From an uncultured Lachnospiraceae bacterium (GTDB lineage Bacteria; Bacillota; Clostridia; Lachnospirales; Lachnospiraceae), in contig URMK01000019.1 of the NCBI GenBank assembly GCA_900548905.1, forward strand, positions 1-64,000: a DNA stretch of 64,000 nt. The letters run 5' to 3'. Positions 53,327-61,703 of the stretch are shown here, one piece after another; the first letter of the stretch is position 1, and the number at the start of each line of letters is the position of its first letter. The translations under genes were made by a program, and so were the position numbers. The notes under the pieces were generated by a model, which was not told the origin of the DNA, did no database searches, and saw only the letters and a program-made list of their open reading frames with translations.

Positions 53327-55168
53327 ATGATTTACAGCCATCTGAAAAAAAGCCGTTTTGTCCGCACGCTGCTTCTGGTTTTCAACAATAGCAGCCTTCA
53401 CAGGAAAATAGTCCTCACCTATTTTTTCTTTGTGTTTATCCTCGTGGGAATCCTGGCGGCCTCCATCTATACCTTTACAGCCTCGGCCATACGTACCCAG
53501 AATACGTTCAGCCTCCAGCAGGGCTTTAACCAGGCCAGTTCCTATCTCACCTATAAATTGAACGGCATCAGTTCTTCCAGTGACATGGTCATCTATAACG
53601 TATCGCTCAATGACGTTCTCAACAAGGATCTGCAAAGCTATTCCGTCATGGATCAGATTGCCGATTCCAAAATGATCCTCCACCTGATGAAAAGCATGCA
53701 GGAGAGCGAGGATATTAAACGGGCACGTATTTATGTCCCGGATTCCCTTATTTTTTCCGGGAACAATGTAAATATCTGCCCGCTGTCCCAGGCTCAGTCC
53801 GCCTCATGGTGGACCCCTCTTTTCCAGAAAAAAGGGCTTCACCTGTTTGTGGGAAATGACAGCCTGGAAGATACCACGTACCGGGACGGAGCGTGTATTG
53901 CCCTAATCAGGGCCATGTACCGGCAGGACAATTATTCCGAGCTTTCCTTTATCCTCCGGCTGGATATTCCCCTGCGCACGGTAGAGGGCATCCTGAATTC
54001 CGCCAATTATACGTTTGACAGCTGTACCCTCCTGCTGGATCATACGGGAAAAATAATAGCAAACTCCAATATCGGGGATCCGTTCCCCCTCCTGGAAACC
54101 ACCCCGGGAAAACTGACCCTGCCTTCGTTTGCGGAAGATGCCGTGGTCCCGATCCAGCTGGACGGCCAGAAATACATGGCCATGCAGTCCTCCATCCGGG
54201 GAACCGAATGGAATATGGTAACCCTGGTCCCCTATTCCTCTTTCATCCTCGCCATTACCTCCCTTGTGAAAATAATATGCGGCGTATCCGCCCTGATTCT
54301 GCTTCTGGCATGGTTTTTGTCCAAGCCCGTCGCCTATACCATCACCAAAAGAATCGATTCCCTGTGCGGCTATATGCAGCAGACAAAGGACGGCATTTTA
54401 AAAGAGGTGCCGGATATGATTTACAAGGACGAAATCGGTACCCTGACCGAGAACTATAACTTTATGATTGCCAGGATCCACACGCTCCTGCATGAAAACT
54501 ACCAGATGGGAAGAGAACTGAAAAGCGCGGAATATAAAGCCCTGCAGTCACAGATCAACCCCCATTTCCTGTATAATACCCTGGATATGATAAGCTGGCT
54601 TTCCTATCAGCAGAAACCGGAGCAGATCAGCTCCGTCGTATATTCCCTCGCCAGCTTTTACAAGCTGTCCCTGAACAAGGGTAAATATATCGTACCCATC
54701 AGCGATGAAATCAGCCATGTGACCTATTACATGAAAATACAGGATTTACGTTTTTCCGGGGAAATCCGTTTTCTCACCGACATTGATCCGGTCATCCTGC
54801 AGTACTCCATACCGAAAATCACCCTGCAGCCTATCGTGGAAAACGCCCTTTTCCACGGCATCCTGGAAAAAAAGAGCAAGAGCGGACAAATAACCATACA
54901 CGGCCTCCTCTCCGGGGAAGAGGTGATACTCATCGTTGCAGATGACGGGGTCGGCATCCCGCCCGCACAGCTGGGAAAGCTTCTGGAGCCTTCCGCTTCC
55001 GACGAACACCAGGGTGATACCGGCAGCCATTACGGCCTGCGCAATATAAACAAACGTATGAAGCTGCAATATGGGGAGCAATACGGCCTGTCCTTTGAAA
55101 GCAGGCCCGGAGAGGGCACGAAAGTAATCCTTCATCTGCCTTCCCTCCATGTGGACGAACTGACCTGA
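53327..55168 (+). CDS. Membrane sensor histidine kinase (YesM type)
   Basis: This 613-residue kinase has a first helix at about 29-52, an extracellular sensor (53-305), a second helix (about 308-332), a HAMP-like linker, and a kinase core with His413 in NPHFLYNT. Its N-box is VENALFHG and its G-box is DDGVGIP. It forms the third two-component pair of the window with the regulator encoded just upstream. The start is an ATG behind GGAAAGGAAG. Confidence 0.93.
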   Translation: MIYSHLKKSRFVRTLLLVFNNSSLHRKIVLTYFFFVFILVGILAASIYTFTASAIRTQNTFSLQQGFNQASSYLTYKLNGISSSSDMVIYNVSLNDVLNKDLQSYSVMDQIADSKMILHLMKSMQESEDIKRARIYVPDSLIFSGNNVNICPLSQAQSASWWTPLFQKKGLHLFVGNDSLEDTTYRDGACIALIRAMYRQDNYSELSFILRLDIPLRTVEGILNSANYTFDSCTLLLDHTGKIIANSNIGDPFPLLETTPGKLTLPSFAEDAVVPIQLDGQKYMAMQSSIRGTEWNMVTLVPYSSFILAITSLVKIICGVSALILLLAWFLSKPVAYTITKRIDSLCGYMQQTKDGILKEVPDMIYKDEIGTLTENYNFMIARIHTLLHENYQMGRELKSAEYKALQSQINPHFLYNTLDMISWLSYQQKPEQISSVVYSLASFYKLSLNKGKYIVPISDEISHVTYYMKIQDLRFSGEIRFLTDIDPVILQYSIPKITLQPIVENALFHGILEKKSKSGQITIHGLLSGEEVILIVADDGVGIPPAQLGKLLEPSASDEHQGDTGSHYGLRNINKRMKLQYGEQYGLSFESRPGEGTKVILHLPSLHVDELT

Positions 55169-55290
55169 TATGTGAATCCGGGGTAAAAAGGCCTGAGAGC
55201 GGTCCGGATATGACGGAGAGTACCCGGAGGCCACAAACCATATTTTACATGCCGTGAATTTTTATCAGTCCTTTTTTACCTGTCAGGAAA

Positions 55291-55319
55291 TTTGGTAATG
55301 GTCAATAACTTTTGGTAAT
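55291..55319 (+). promoter_or_regulatory. Two direct repeats, likely AraC-type activator site
   Basis: TTTGGTAAT occurs at 55291-55299 and again at 55311-55319, 20 bp apart, the second copy touching the -35 box. Tandem half-sites about two helical turns apart next to a -35 box are the usual arrangement for AraC-family activators. The response regulator at 51716-53308 is a candidate binder. Confidence 0.6.
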
Positions 55320-55347
55320 TGACACCTCAAAAAAGCAATGCTATAAT
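55319..55347 (+). promoter_or_regulatory. Perfect-consensus sigma-A promoter of glycosidase operon
   Basis: TTGACA (55319-55324), exactly 17 bp, and TATAAT (55342-55347) match full consensus. A promoter this strong implies control by a repressor or by the long structured leader, in addition to any activator at the upstream repeats. Confidence 0.85.
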
Positions 55348-55410
55348 CTCAGCCAAGAGCCGGAAAAAAACAAAGATGTGTCCGCCTGGCTCGTTGTATA
55401 CTATCTGCAT

Positions 55411-55576
55411 ACGGAGATAGGGAAGATCTCCGTTACTGTTCAATCAGTACTGTGCATTTACTGCACTGTACGTTAGATAGTGATTCAAGAGTGCATAAAT
55501 TCCATCGCCGTAGGCGATTTTAAATGGATTTATGCATGTTACTGATCTCGGAGTGATCAGTAACAAGATCTCCGTT
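55411..55576 (+). ncRNA. Structured leader with mutually exclusive pairings (candidate)
   Basis: Four hairpins follow one another: 55411-55418/55426-55433 (8 bp), 55447-55471, 55491-55537 (long stem with CGCC/GGCG tip) and 55538-55547/55555-55564 (10 bp). AAGATCTCCGTT occurs at both 55423-55434 and 55565-55576, so ACGGAGAT (55411-55418) can pair with either copy. Likewise CAGTAAC (55558-55564) can pair with GTTACTG at 55432-55438 or 55538-55544. Two coaxial long-range pairings would enclose the middle hairpins, an arrangement like a switch. I recognise no known riboswitch or T-box motif. Confidence 0.5.
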
Positions 55577-55679
55577 TACCGCATGTCCTTCTTACGATTC
55601 GTTTGACATCTGAACCTATTATCTGTCCGGATTTACGGACTTATCGGGAACCTGTCTCTTCCGTTCCCGTCAGGAAAGG

Positions 55680-57341
55680 ATGGCAAACATGGCAAAAGGC
55701 TATAAAGCAACAGACTATCATCTACCCTCCGCCGGGGTGGAATTCAGCAATGCTGACGACGGCGGTGCCTGGCTGAAGGAGCTGTTTGATCGCTGTGAAA
55801 CGTACTGCCTGCGCAATCTGGCAGTATTCACCGATAAGCTCGTACTCCGGGAAGGCTCCGACTATGACGGGGTCTGGCTGGAAACCCAGCCCATGGGCGG
55901 CGAAATGTATGCCAAGCGCAACATGGAGGCCGCGCTTAACAATCAGCTGATTTTCATGGAAAATCAGAGAAAAAGCGGGCGTCTGCCCGGCATGATCAAA
56001 TATCAGGAACCGTTTCTGCTCCAGGTTTCATACGACTGGCTGCAGGGTTTCTGTTTTCCTGTACCCGCTTTCAAAATGTATTATCTGATTGGAAAAGACC
56101 GGGATTATCTTTCGAAACTCTACGAAACTCTCAAAGCTTATGACAATTATTTATGGACGTACCGCGACAGTGACGGGGACGGCTGCCTGGAAAGCTGGTG
56201 TACCTGGGATACCGGTGAGGACAATTCCCTGCGTTTTACCAAATACGGCGTTAAGGACGGCGGCTTCGGCGGAGAAGACGCTCCGACGGCCTGCGGAAAG
56301 CTCCCTTACGAATCCATGGACATCTGCTCCTACTCCTGTCAGGCAAGATCGGTTCTTGCTTCTGTTTCCTGTATTCTTCAAAACGGCGAGGAGCATCTCT
56401 GGCGCAGGAAGGCACAGGAAGTCAGGGACAAAATACGCAGCTATCTCTGGGTAGAGGAAAAAAATGCCTGCTATGACAGGGACTGTAAGAATGAATTCAT
56501 GGATGTGCTGACCCATAACAATTTAAGGTGTATGTATTACGGATCCTTCGATCAGGATATGGCCGACCGTTTTATCCGTTACCACCTCCTCAACCCGGAA
56601 GAGTTCTGGACCTTTCTTCCGCTCCCGTCCATTGCGGCCAATGATCCCTGCTTTTCCAACATCAACTTTAATAACTGGGGCGGGCAGCCTCAGGGACTCA
56701 CCTACCAGAGAGCCATCCAGGCTCTGGATCAATACGGGCATGCCGCCGAAATCCGCATGCTGGGCAAAAAATGGCTGTACCTGCTCCGGGATAAGAAAAA
56801 GCTGGTCCAGCAATATGATCCTTTCGACGGAACCCCCTGTGTGACCCGCTCGGAGGGCCTTGCCCCGGACGGCGAAGAAACGCAACGGTATGAGGGAGTG
56901 ACAACGCTAGGCCCGGAAGGCTATGGCCCCACCATTCTGGCGGCCCTGGAGTATATTTCCCTTCTTTGCGGCGTGAATATATCCTTTGATCAAATTACCT
57001 GGAGCGCGGTATGCGGCTGGCCTGCCGGCACTTATACGCAGTATCTGTCCGGCCATGCCTATACCCTGACCCAGGACGGCCTGACCATGCATGCCCGGAT
57101 TGACGGGCGGCCTGTTTTCACCTGTTCCTGCGGCGTCCAGGTGAGGACAGACCTGGACGGAAACATCCTTTCCCTCACAGGGATCGAAGAGAAGGAAATA
57201 CCGGTTACCCTGCATACCCAAAGCAGCAGTCACGAAGGCTCTGTCCGCCCCAACCAACAGGTCATCCCCAAAAAGGACGGCTTTTTCCAAATAAAGCAAA
57301 TCGCATTTGATTACCCTTACCAAGGAGGAAAACAAGAATGA
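55680..57341 (+). CDS. GH63-like (alpha/alpha)6-barrel glycoside hydrolase
   Basis: This 553-residue cytoplasmic enzyme has an (alpha/alpha)6-barrel core similar to the MGH1/GH63 and trehalase groups. SYDWLQGFCFPVPAF and DGDGCLESWCTWDTGEDNS carry the likely catalytic acid region around Asp177-Asp181, and NWGGQPQGLTYQRAIQAL follows. The second catalytic residue may lie near GEETQRYEGVTTLGPEGYGP. It has no signal peptide. The start could also be the ATG at 55689, better spaced from AGGAAAGG. It overlaps the epimerase gene by 4 bp, so it is the first gene of a three-gene operon. Substrate is unknown. Confidence 0.75.
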   Translation: MANMAKGYKATDYHLPSAGVEFSNADDGGAWLKELFDRCETYCLRNLAVFTDKLVLREGSDYDGVWLETQPMGGEMYAKRNMEAALNNQLIFMENQRKSGRLPGMIKYQEPFLLQVSYDWLQGFCFPVPAFKMYYLIGKDRDYLSKLYETLKAYDNYLWTYRDSDGDGCLESWCTWDTGEDNSLRFTKYGVKDGGFGGEDAPTACGKLPYESMDICSYSCQARSVLASVSCILQNGEEHLWRRKAQEVRDKIRSYLWVEEKNACYDRDCKNEFMDVLTHNNLRCMYYGSFDQDMADRFIRYHLLNPEEFWTFLPLPSIAANDPCFSNINFNNWGGQPQGLTYQRAIQALDQYGHAAEIRMLGKKWLYLLRDKKKLVQQYDPFDGTPCVTRSEGLAPDGEETQRYEGVTTLGPEGYGPTILAALEYISLLCGVNISFDQITWSAVCGWPAGTYTQYLSGHAYTLTQDGLTMHARIDGRPVFTCSCGVQVRTDLDGNILSLTGIEEKEIPVTLHTQSSSHEGSVRPNQQVIPKKDGFFQIKQIAFDYPYQGGKQE

Positions 57342-58372
57342 AAATCTTACTTATCGGAGGAACCGGCATTATCAGCACCGCCGTTTCCAAGGCCCTTTTA
57401 AAGGAAGGCCATGAATTATGGCTCATAAACAGAGGATCCCGTAACCAGGTACTCCCCGATGGCGCACACTATATTATCGGGGATATCAACGATACCACCG
57501 CTATGGAAAAGGCGCTGGAAGGGATGCACTTTGACTGCATGGCTGATTTTATTGTGCAGAAACCGGAACAGATCACACGGGACTATTCGCTTTTCTCAGG
57601 AAAAACCAGCCAGTACATCTTCATCAGCTCCGCCTCCGCTTATCAGAAGCCCCTCAGCTGCTATGAAATCACGGAGAGCACACCCCTGTACAATCCGTAT
57701 TGGGACTACGCGCAGAATAAAATAGCCTGCGAACAGGAACTGACGGCCATATACCGCAAAACCGGCTTCCCCATCACAATTATCCGTCCCAGCCATACCT
57801 ATGACGAATATAACGTCCCGCTCTGTATGACAGGCTGGAACGGCTGCTACAGTGTGATAAAAAGAATCCGGGAAGAACGGCCCGTCATTATCCCCGGAGA
57901 CGGTACCTCCCTGTGGACACTCACCCATAATTCCGATTTTGCCCGGGCCTTTCTCGGAATTGCAGGAAATCCCCATGCCCTGGGGGAAGCCGTCAATATT
58001 ACATCCGACGAGGTCATGACCTGGAACCAGATATATACCACAATAGCGGATATCCTGCAGGTACCCCTGCATCCGTTTTATGTCTCCTCCCTGTTTCTGC
58101 ATCAGGCAGGCCCCTATGATTTTAAGAGCTGCCTTCTCGGGGAACGGGTACAGACCGCTGTTTTTAAAAATGATAAGCTCAAACGGCTGGTGCCCGGTTT
58201 CCAGGCTGCCGTGCCTTTCCGGGACGGCATACGCACAACGCTTCAGAACCTGCTTTCCGACAGGCAGCTGCAGGCGGAGGATCCCATTTTTGACAGCTGG
58301 TGTGACAGCGTAATCACCTCACTCAACCAGGCGGCCGCTGCGGTAAAATCCGCGTACCCCACATGTATCTGA
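57338..58372 (+). CDS. NAD-dependent epimerase/dehydratase (extended SDR)
   Basis: This 344-residue protein has a Rossmann N-terminus (LLIGGTGIISTAVSKALLKE) and the catalytic YxxxK as Tyr-Ala-Gln-Asn-Lys in YWDYAQNKIACEQEL. The C-terminal half is substrate-binding. It may reduce, oxidise or epimerise a free or nucleotide-linked sugar released by the flanking hydrolases. Its ATG overlaps the stop of the GH63-like gene by 4 bp, and the GH127-type gene follows after 36 bp. Confidence 0.85.
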   Translation: MKILLIGGTGIISTAVSKALLKEGHELWLINRGSRNQVLPDGAHYIIGDINDTTAMEKALEGMHFDCMADFIVQKPEQITRDYSLFSGKTSQYIFISSASAYQKPLSCYEITESTPLYNPYWDYAQNKIACEQELTAIYRKTGFPITIIRPSHTYDEYNVPLCMTGWNGCYSVIKRIREERPVIIPGDGTSLWTLTHNSDFARAFLGIAGNPHALGEAVNITSDEVMTWNQIYTTIADILQVPLHPFYVSSLFLHQAGPYDFKSCLLGERVQTAVFKNDKLKRLVPGFQAAVPFRDGIRTTLQNLLSDRQLQAEDPIFDSWCDSVITSLNQAAAAVKSAYPTCI

Positions 58373-58408
58373 TAAAGCAGAGCCTGCTTAAAGGCAGAAA
58401 GGACAACT

Positions 58409-60139
58409 ATGAAAAGTTTTGATTTTACAGATGTCACCCTTACAGATGGCATGATGAAAAGAATCCTGGATGAAACCCTTGCTTTTTATCTGCAAATCCC
58501 CAATGACAATATCCTGAAGTATATGCGCGAAAGCGCCGGAAAGCCGGCCCCCGGCATCGCATATACAGGCTGGTACCCCAATTCACGGGGCACCGCCCTC
58601 ATCGGACAGTGGCTTTCCGCCTACAGCCGTATGTTTGCTGTTTCGGGGGATGAGGCGTTCCGGGAAAAGGCGGTCTACCTGGCTGATGAATTCTGGGACT
58701 GCTGCGAAGCCGCCCGGACAACCGCTCCCTTTTTGACAAACCGCTCCCATTATGACCTGGAAAAGCTGCTTCGTGCCCATTGTGATCTTTTCCTTTACTG
58801 CGGTTATACACGCGCAAAAGAACACGCCGAATATCTGGTTGCTTTCGCCGACAGGCATCTGACAAAAGATAACCTGTTCGGAGACAACTCCACGGAATGG
58901 TACACCCTGACGGAATCCTTTTGGGATGCCTGGGAAATCCTGGAATTACCTCAGGCACGGGAGCTGGCGGAACGCTTTGAATACCGGGAATTCTGGGATA
59001 TCTTCTATCAGGACGCCGATCCCTTTTCCAAAAAACCCCTGGCAGGACTGTATTCCGAATTCTGCCACGCCTACAGCCATGTGAATTCTTTTAACGGCTG
59101 CGCAAAGGCATACGAAATGACAAACAACCCTTATTTCCTGAAATCCCTGCGCTCCTTCTACCGCTTCATGCAGACGGAAGAGGTCATGGCGACAGGGGGA
59201 TACGGCCCCAACTATGAACATCTGATGCCCAAAAACCGTATTATCGACGCGCTGCGCACCGGTCATGACAGTTTTGAAACCCAGTGCGACACCTATGCCG
59301 CCTTCCGGCTGTGCAAATACCTCACCCGTTTTACCGGGGAACCGGAATACGGCAACTGGGTGGAGGCTCTCTTATTCAACGCCACCGCCGCCACCCTGCC
59401 CATGACGGAAGAAGGAAATATCATTTATTATTCCGATTACAACATGTACGGCGGCTATAAGAAAAACCGGCAGGACGGCTGGACCTGCTGCACCGGTACC
59501 CGTCCCCTCCTCGTAACCGAAATGCAGCGTCTCCTCTATTTTGAAGAGGACGGCGGACTTTACGTCAGCCAATATATCCCCTCCAAGCTGCATTGGAACC
59601 GGAACGGCAGCCCTGTCACCGTTTGCCAGGAAACCGGCTTCCCGGAAGAAAACACAACGTCCCTGACCCTGTCCCTGACCGCCCCCGCCGTATTCCCCAT
59701 CCACCTGCGCATGCCCGGCTGGCTGGCAGGTACAATGACTGTTTCCTGCAATCATGTCCCTCTCTCAGCAACGGTGGATAAAAACGGCTGGCTGACCGTC
59801 TGCCGCGAATGGAAGGAAGGTGACTGCCTGACCGTTGCCCTTCCCGCCGCGGTATGGATGCATTCCCTGGATCCTGTTAAGAAAGGCCCCAATGCCTTTC
59901 TTTACGGGCCGGTAGTACTGGCCGCCGATTATACCGGTATCCAGACGCCCAACGACTGGATGGATGTACAGTCGCTTCCGGAAAAAATGCGCCCGCTTCC
60001 GGAGCAGCCGCTTCACTACCGCGTGGAGGGCATCGATACTATTACCTTCCGCCCATTCTATGAATACAAAGAAAACGAGCGCTACTTCCTGTATCACGAC
60101 ACGACGGCCCACGCAACCAAATTCCACAAAAAACAATGA
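58409..60139 (+). CDS. GH127-type (DUF1680) beta-L-arabinofuranosidase-like enzyme
   Basis: This 576-residue enzyme is distantly related to the GH127 protein at 38747-40798. Zinc-cysteine site residues are Glu290 and Cys293 (FETQCDTYAAF) and the pair Cys360-Cys361 (WTCCTGTRP); the CPCC form of the other enzyme is reduced to TCC here. An (alpha/alpha)6 barrel is followed by two beta domains. Specificity could be beta-L-arabinofuranose or a related sugar of the GH127/GH146 clan. There is no signal peptide. It is last in the glycosidase-epimerase operon. Confidence 0.8.
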   Translation: MKSFDFTDVTLTDGMMKRILDETLAFYLQIPNDNILKYMRESAGKPAPGIAYTGWYPNSRGTALIGQWLSAYSRMFAVSGDEAFREKAVYLADEFWDCCEAARTTAPFLTNRSHYDLEKLLRAHCDLFLYCGYTRAKEHAEYLVAFADRHLTKDNLFGDNSTEWYTLTESFWDAWEILELPQARELAERFEYREFWDIFYQDADPFSKKPLAGLYSEFCHAYSHVNSFNGCAKAYEMTNNPYFLKSLRSFYRFMQTEEVMATGGYGPNYEHLMPKNRIIDALRTGHDSFETQCDTYAAFRLCKYLTRFTGEPEYGNWVEALLFNATAATLPMTEEGNIIYYSDYNMYGGYKKNRQDGWTCCTGTRPLLVTEMQRLLYFEEDGGLYVSQYIPSKLHWNRNGSPVTVCQETGFPEENTTSLTLSLTAPAVFPIHLRMPGWLAGTMTVSCNHVPLSATVDKNGWLTVCREWKEGDCLTVALPAAVWMHSLDPVKKGPNAFLYGPVVLAADYTGIQTPNDWMDVQSLPEKMRPLPEQPLHYRVEGIDTITFRPFYEYKENERYFLYHDTTAHATKFHKKQ

Positions 60140-60207
60140 GCGGGTTTGTACGGTTTCCGGAAGCAGGAGCCAGGCCTGCGCGGAGTCATTAATTTTCCCC
60201 TATTCTT

Positions 60208-60237
60208 TTGATTCGGCGGCGATTCGTGTGTTATAAT
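60208..60237 (+). promoter_or_regulatory. Promoter of alpha/beta-hydrolase gene
   Basis: TTGATT (60208-60213), an 18-bp spacer and TATAAT (60232-60237) lie about 48 bp upstream of the ATG at 60286, which follows AAAGGAGG. Confidence 0.6.
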
Positions 60238-60285
60238 AGCTTCATCATACTTATATTTTTAATTTAGAAAAGGAGGACACATAAC

Positions 60286-61143
60286 ATGCTGCGAATCGCC
60301 TGCAATCCCACTCTTAAAGGCCTGTCTGTTTTCTGCCCCAAAATCGTCTATTCCACACAGACGGGAACAGATATTACCCTGGATTTGCTTATGCCGCAAA
60401 CCCCTGAGGAAGGTCAGGAACGTACCTTCCCCCTCATCGTTTTCATACAGGGAAGCGCCTGGCATTTTCCCGATACGAATTATGAAATTCCGCAGCTGGC
60501 CGCGTTTGCAGGAGCCGGTTATGTGGTGGCAAGCGTTACCCACCGCAACATTGAAGAAGGCTGTCCCGCACCCGCATTCCTGCAGGATGTGAAAACAGCC
60601 ATCCGTTTCCTGCGCACCCATGCCGCGCAGTACCATATTGATCCGGAAAGAGTATATGCCTTCGGCACTTCCTCCGGCGGCAACACCGCCCTTCTCCTGG
60701 GACTTACCGGGGACATGCCTGAATTTAGGACCGCTGAATACCCCGGAGCCTCCGACAGCGTAAACGCCGTCATCGACTGCTTCGGCCCTGCGGATTTATG
60801 CGCTGTCCTGGAGCTTCCCGAATCGGAAAGACGGGCGGAAACAGAAAGCCTGTTCACCCTTTTCTGCGGCGGTACCCTCGATCAGGATCTTTTGAAAAAA
60901 ATGAGCCCTATCCGTTATGTAACGGAAGGCAGATCCTATGTCCCCTTCCTGATCGCCCACGGTGATGCCGACCCTGCCGTGGATTTTTCCCAGAGCGCCC
61001 GTATGGTAAAGCGTTTGGAAGAATGCGGCGCTGATGTAAGCTTTATCTGTGTGGAAGGCGCCGTACACGAAGGCAACTTCTGGAGTCAGGAGCTTCTCGC
61101 TATTTTTAAAGGCTTTCTGGACAAACAGGCGGGTCTGAAGTGA
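60286..61143 (+). CDS. Alpha/beta-hydrolase, carboxylesterase-like
   Basis: This 285-residue cytoplasmic hydrolase has the nucleophile elbow Gly127-Thr-Ser129-Ser-Gly131, probable catalytic Asp229 (HGDADPAVDF) and His261 (GAVHEGNFW). The oxyanion-hole region GSAWHFPDTN resembles the HGG-type of acetyl esterases, with GSA replacing the usual HGG. It may remove acetyl or other ester groups from sugars imported by the neighbouring systems. Its 3' end overlaps the convergent P-loop gene by 38 bp. Confidence 0.82.
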   Translation: MLRIACNPTLKGLSVFCPKIVYSTQTGTDITLDLLMPQTPEEGQERTFPLIVFIQGSAWHFPDTNYEIPQLAAFAGAGYVVASVTHRNIEEGCPAPAFLQDVKTAIRFLRTHAAQYHIDPERVYAFGTSSGGNTALLLGLTGDMPEFRTAEYPGASDSVNAVIDCFGPADLCAVLELPESERRAETESLFTLFCGGTLDQDLLKKMSPIRYVTEGRSYVPFLIAHGDADPAVDFSQSARMVKRLEECGADVSFICVEGAVHEGNFWSQELLAIFKGFLDKQAGLK

Positions 61144-61657
61144 GACAGCCTGTGATCCACGCCTCTGCCTTTTCGGCTGTTTCCTCCGGCGTCAGATCTG
61201 TGGTATTTATCAGGGTTATAGAGGGATTGGTATTTTGCGCATTATTCCGAAGCCAGTCATTAAAGCTTACCGAGCTTTGGATCCAGCCCTCATCCCTGAT
61301 ATGCCTTCCTTCCCGCATACGGGCTTCCAGGGCCTGGGAATCACAGACAAGAGCCAGATAGTGAAGTTCAGTAAAATAGTTCCTGGCCTCACATATTTCA
61401 AACTGCTCCGGTATCCCGCAGCCGCACAACACCACCGGGAGGCCCGACTGGGATATGTTGGCGCACATAGTAAGCCATACTTCCCGGAACCTGCGGTAGT
61501 TATCCTCCGGCGTATCGAACTCCTTCTGCCAGAGGATATCGCTTTCCATTACAATATATTTTGTTTCCCTGCGGAAAAGGATTTCACACATGGTGGTCTT
61601 ACCCACCCCGCTTGCCCCGGAAACAAGAAAAAGAGGCAGTTTTTTAGTTGGTTCCAT
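61106..61657 (-). CDS. P-loop nucleotide kinase-like protein
   Basis: This 183-residue soluble protein has a Walker A motif GASGVGKTT near the N-terminus. It shows kinase-like features further on (ESDILWQKEFDTPEDNYRRFREVW, an ARMREGRHIRDEGW lid-type segment). It is probably a small-molecule kinase of the AAA/shikimate-like group; substrate unknown. It is convergent with the esterase gene (38-bp overlap) and divergent from the AraC gene 46 bp away. Start ATG follows AGGGG. Confidence 0.75.
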   Translation of the reverse strand: MEPTKKLPLFLVSGASGVGKTTMCEILFRRETKYIVMESDILWQKEFDTPEDNYRRFREVWLTMCANISQSGLPVVLCGCGIPEQFEICEARNYFTELHYLALVCDSQALEARMREGRHIRDEGWIQSSVSFNDWLRNNAQNTNPSITLINTTDLTPEETAEKAEAWITGCLTSDPPVCPESL

Positions 61658-61703
61658 AATTCCCCTACCTTTCCAACAATACTATTGATTACCGGAGGCT
61701 CCC

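Larger units (their letters stand above)
55169..55679. other. Promoter and long structured leader region
   Basis: No gene is present. The first part holds two direct repeats and a consensus promoter. From about 55354 a leader of about 325 nt precedes the GH63-like gene and contains four successive hairpins with alternative partners (described as separate features). Positions 55589-55605 repeat a motif from 51499-51515. Confidence 0.6.

Noticed and set aside
55411..55576. T-box leader
   Set aside because: There is no TGGNACCGCG-like T-box sequence and the downstream genes are not amino-acid related.
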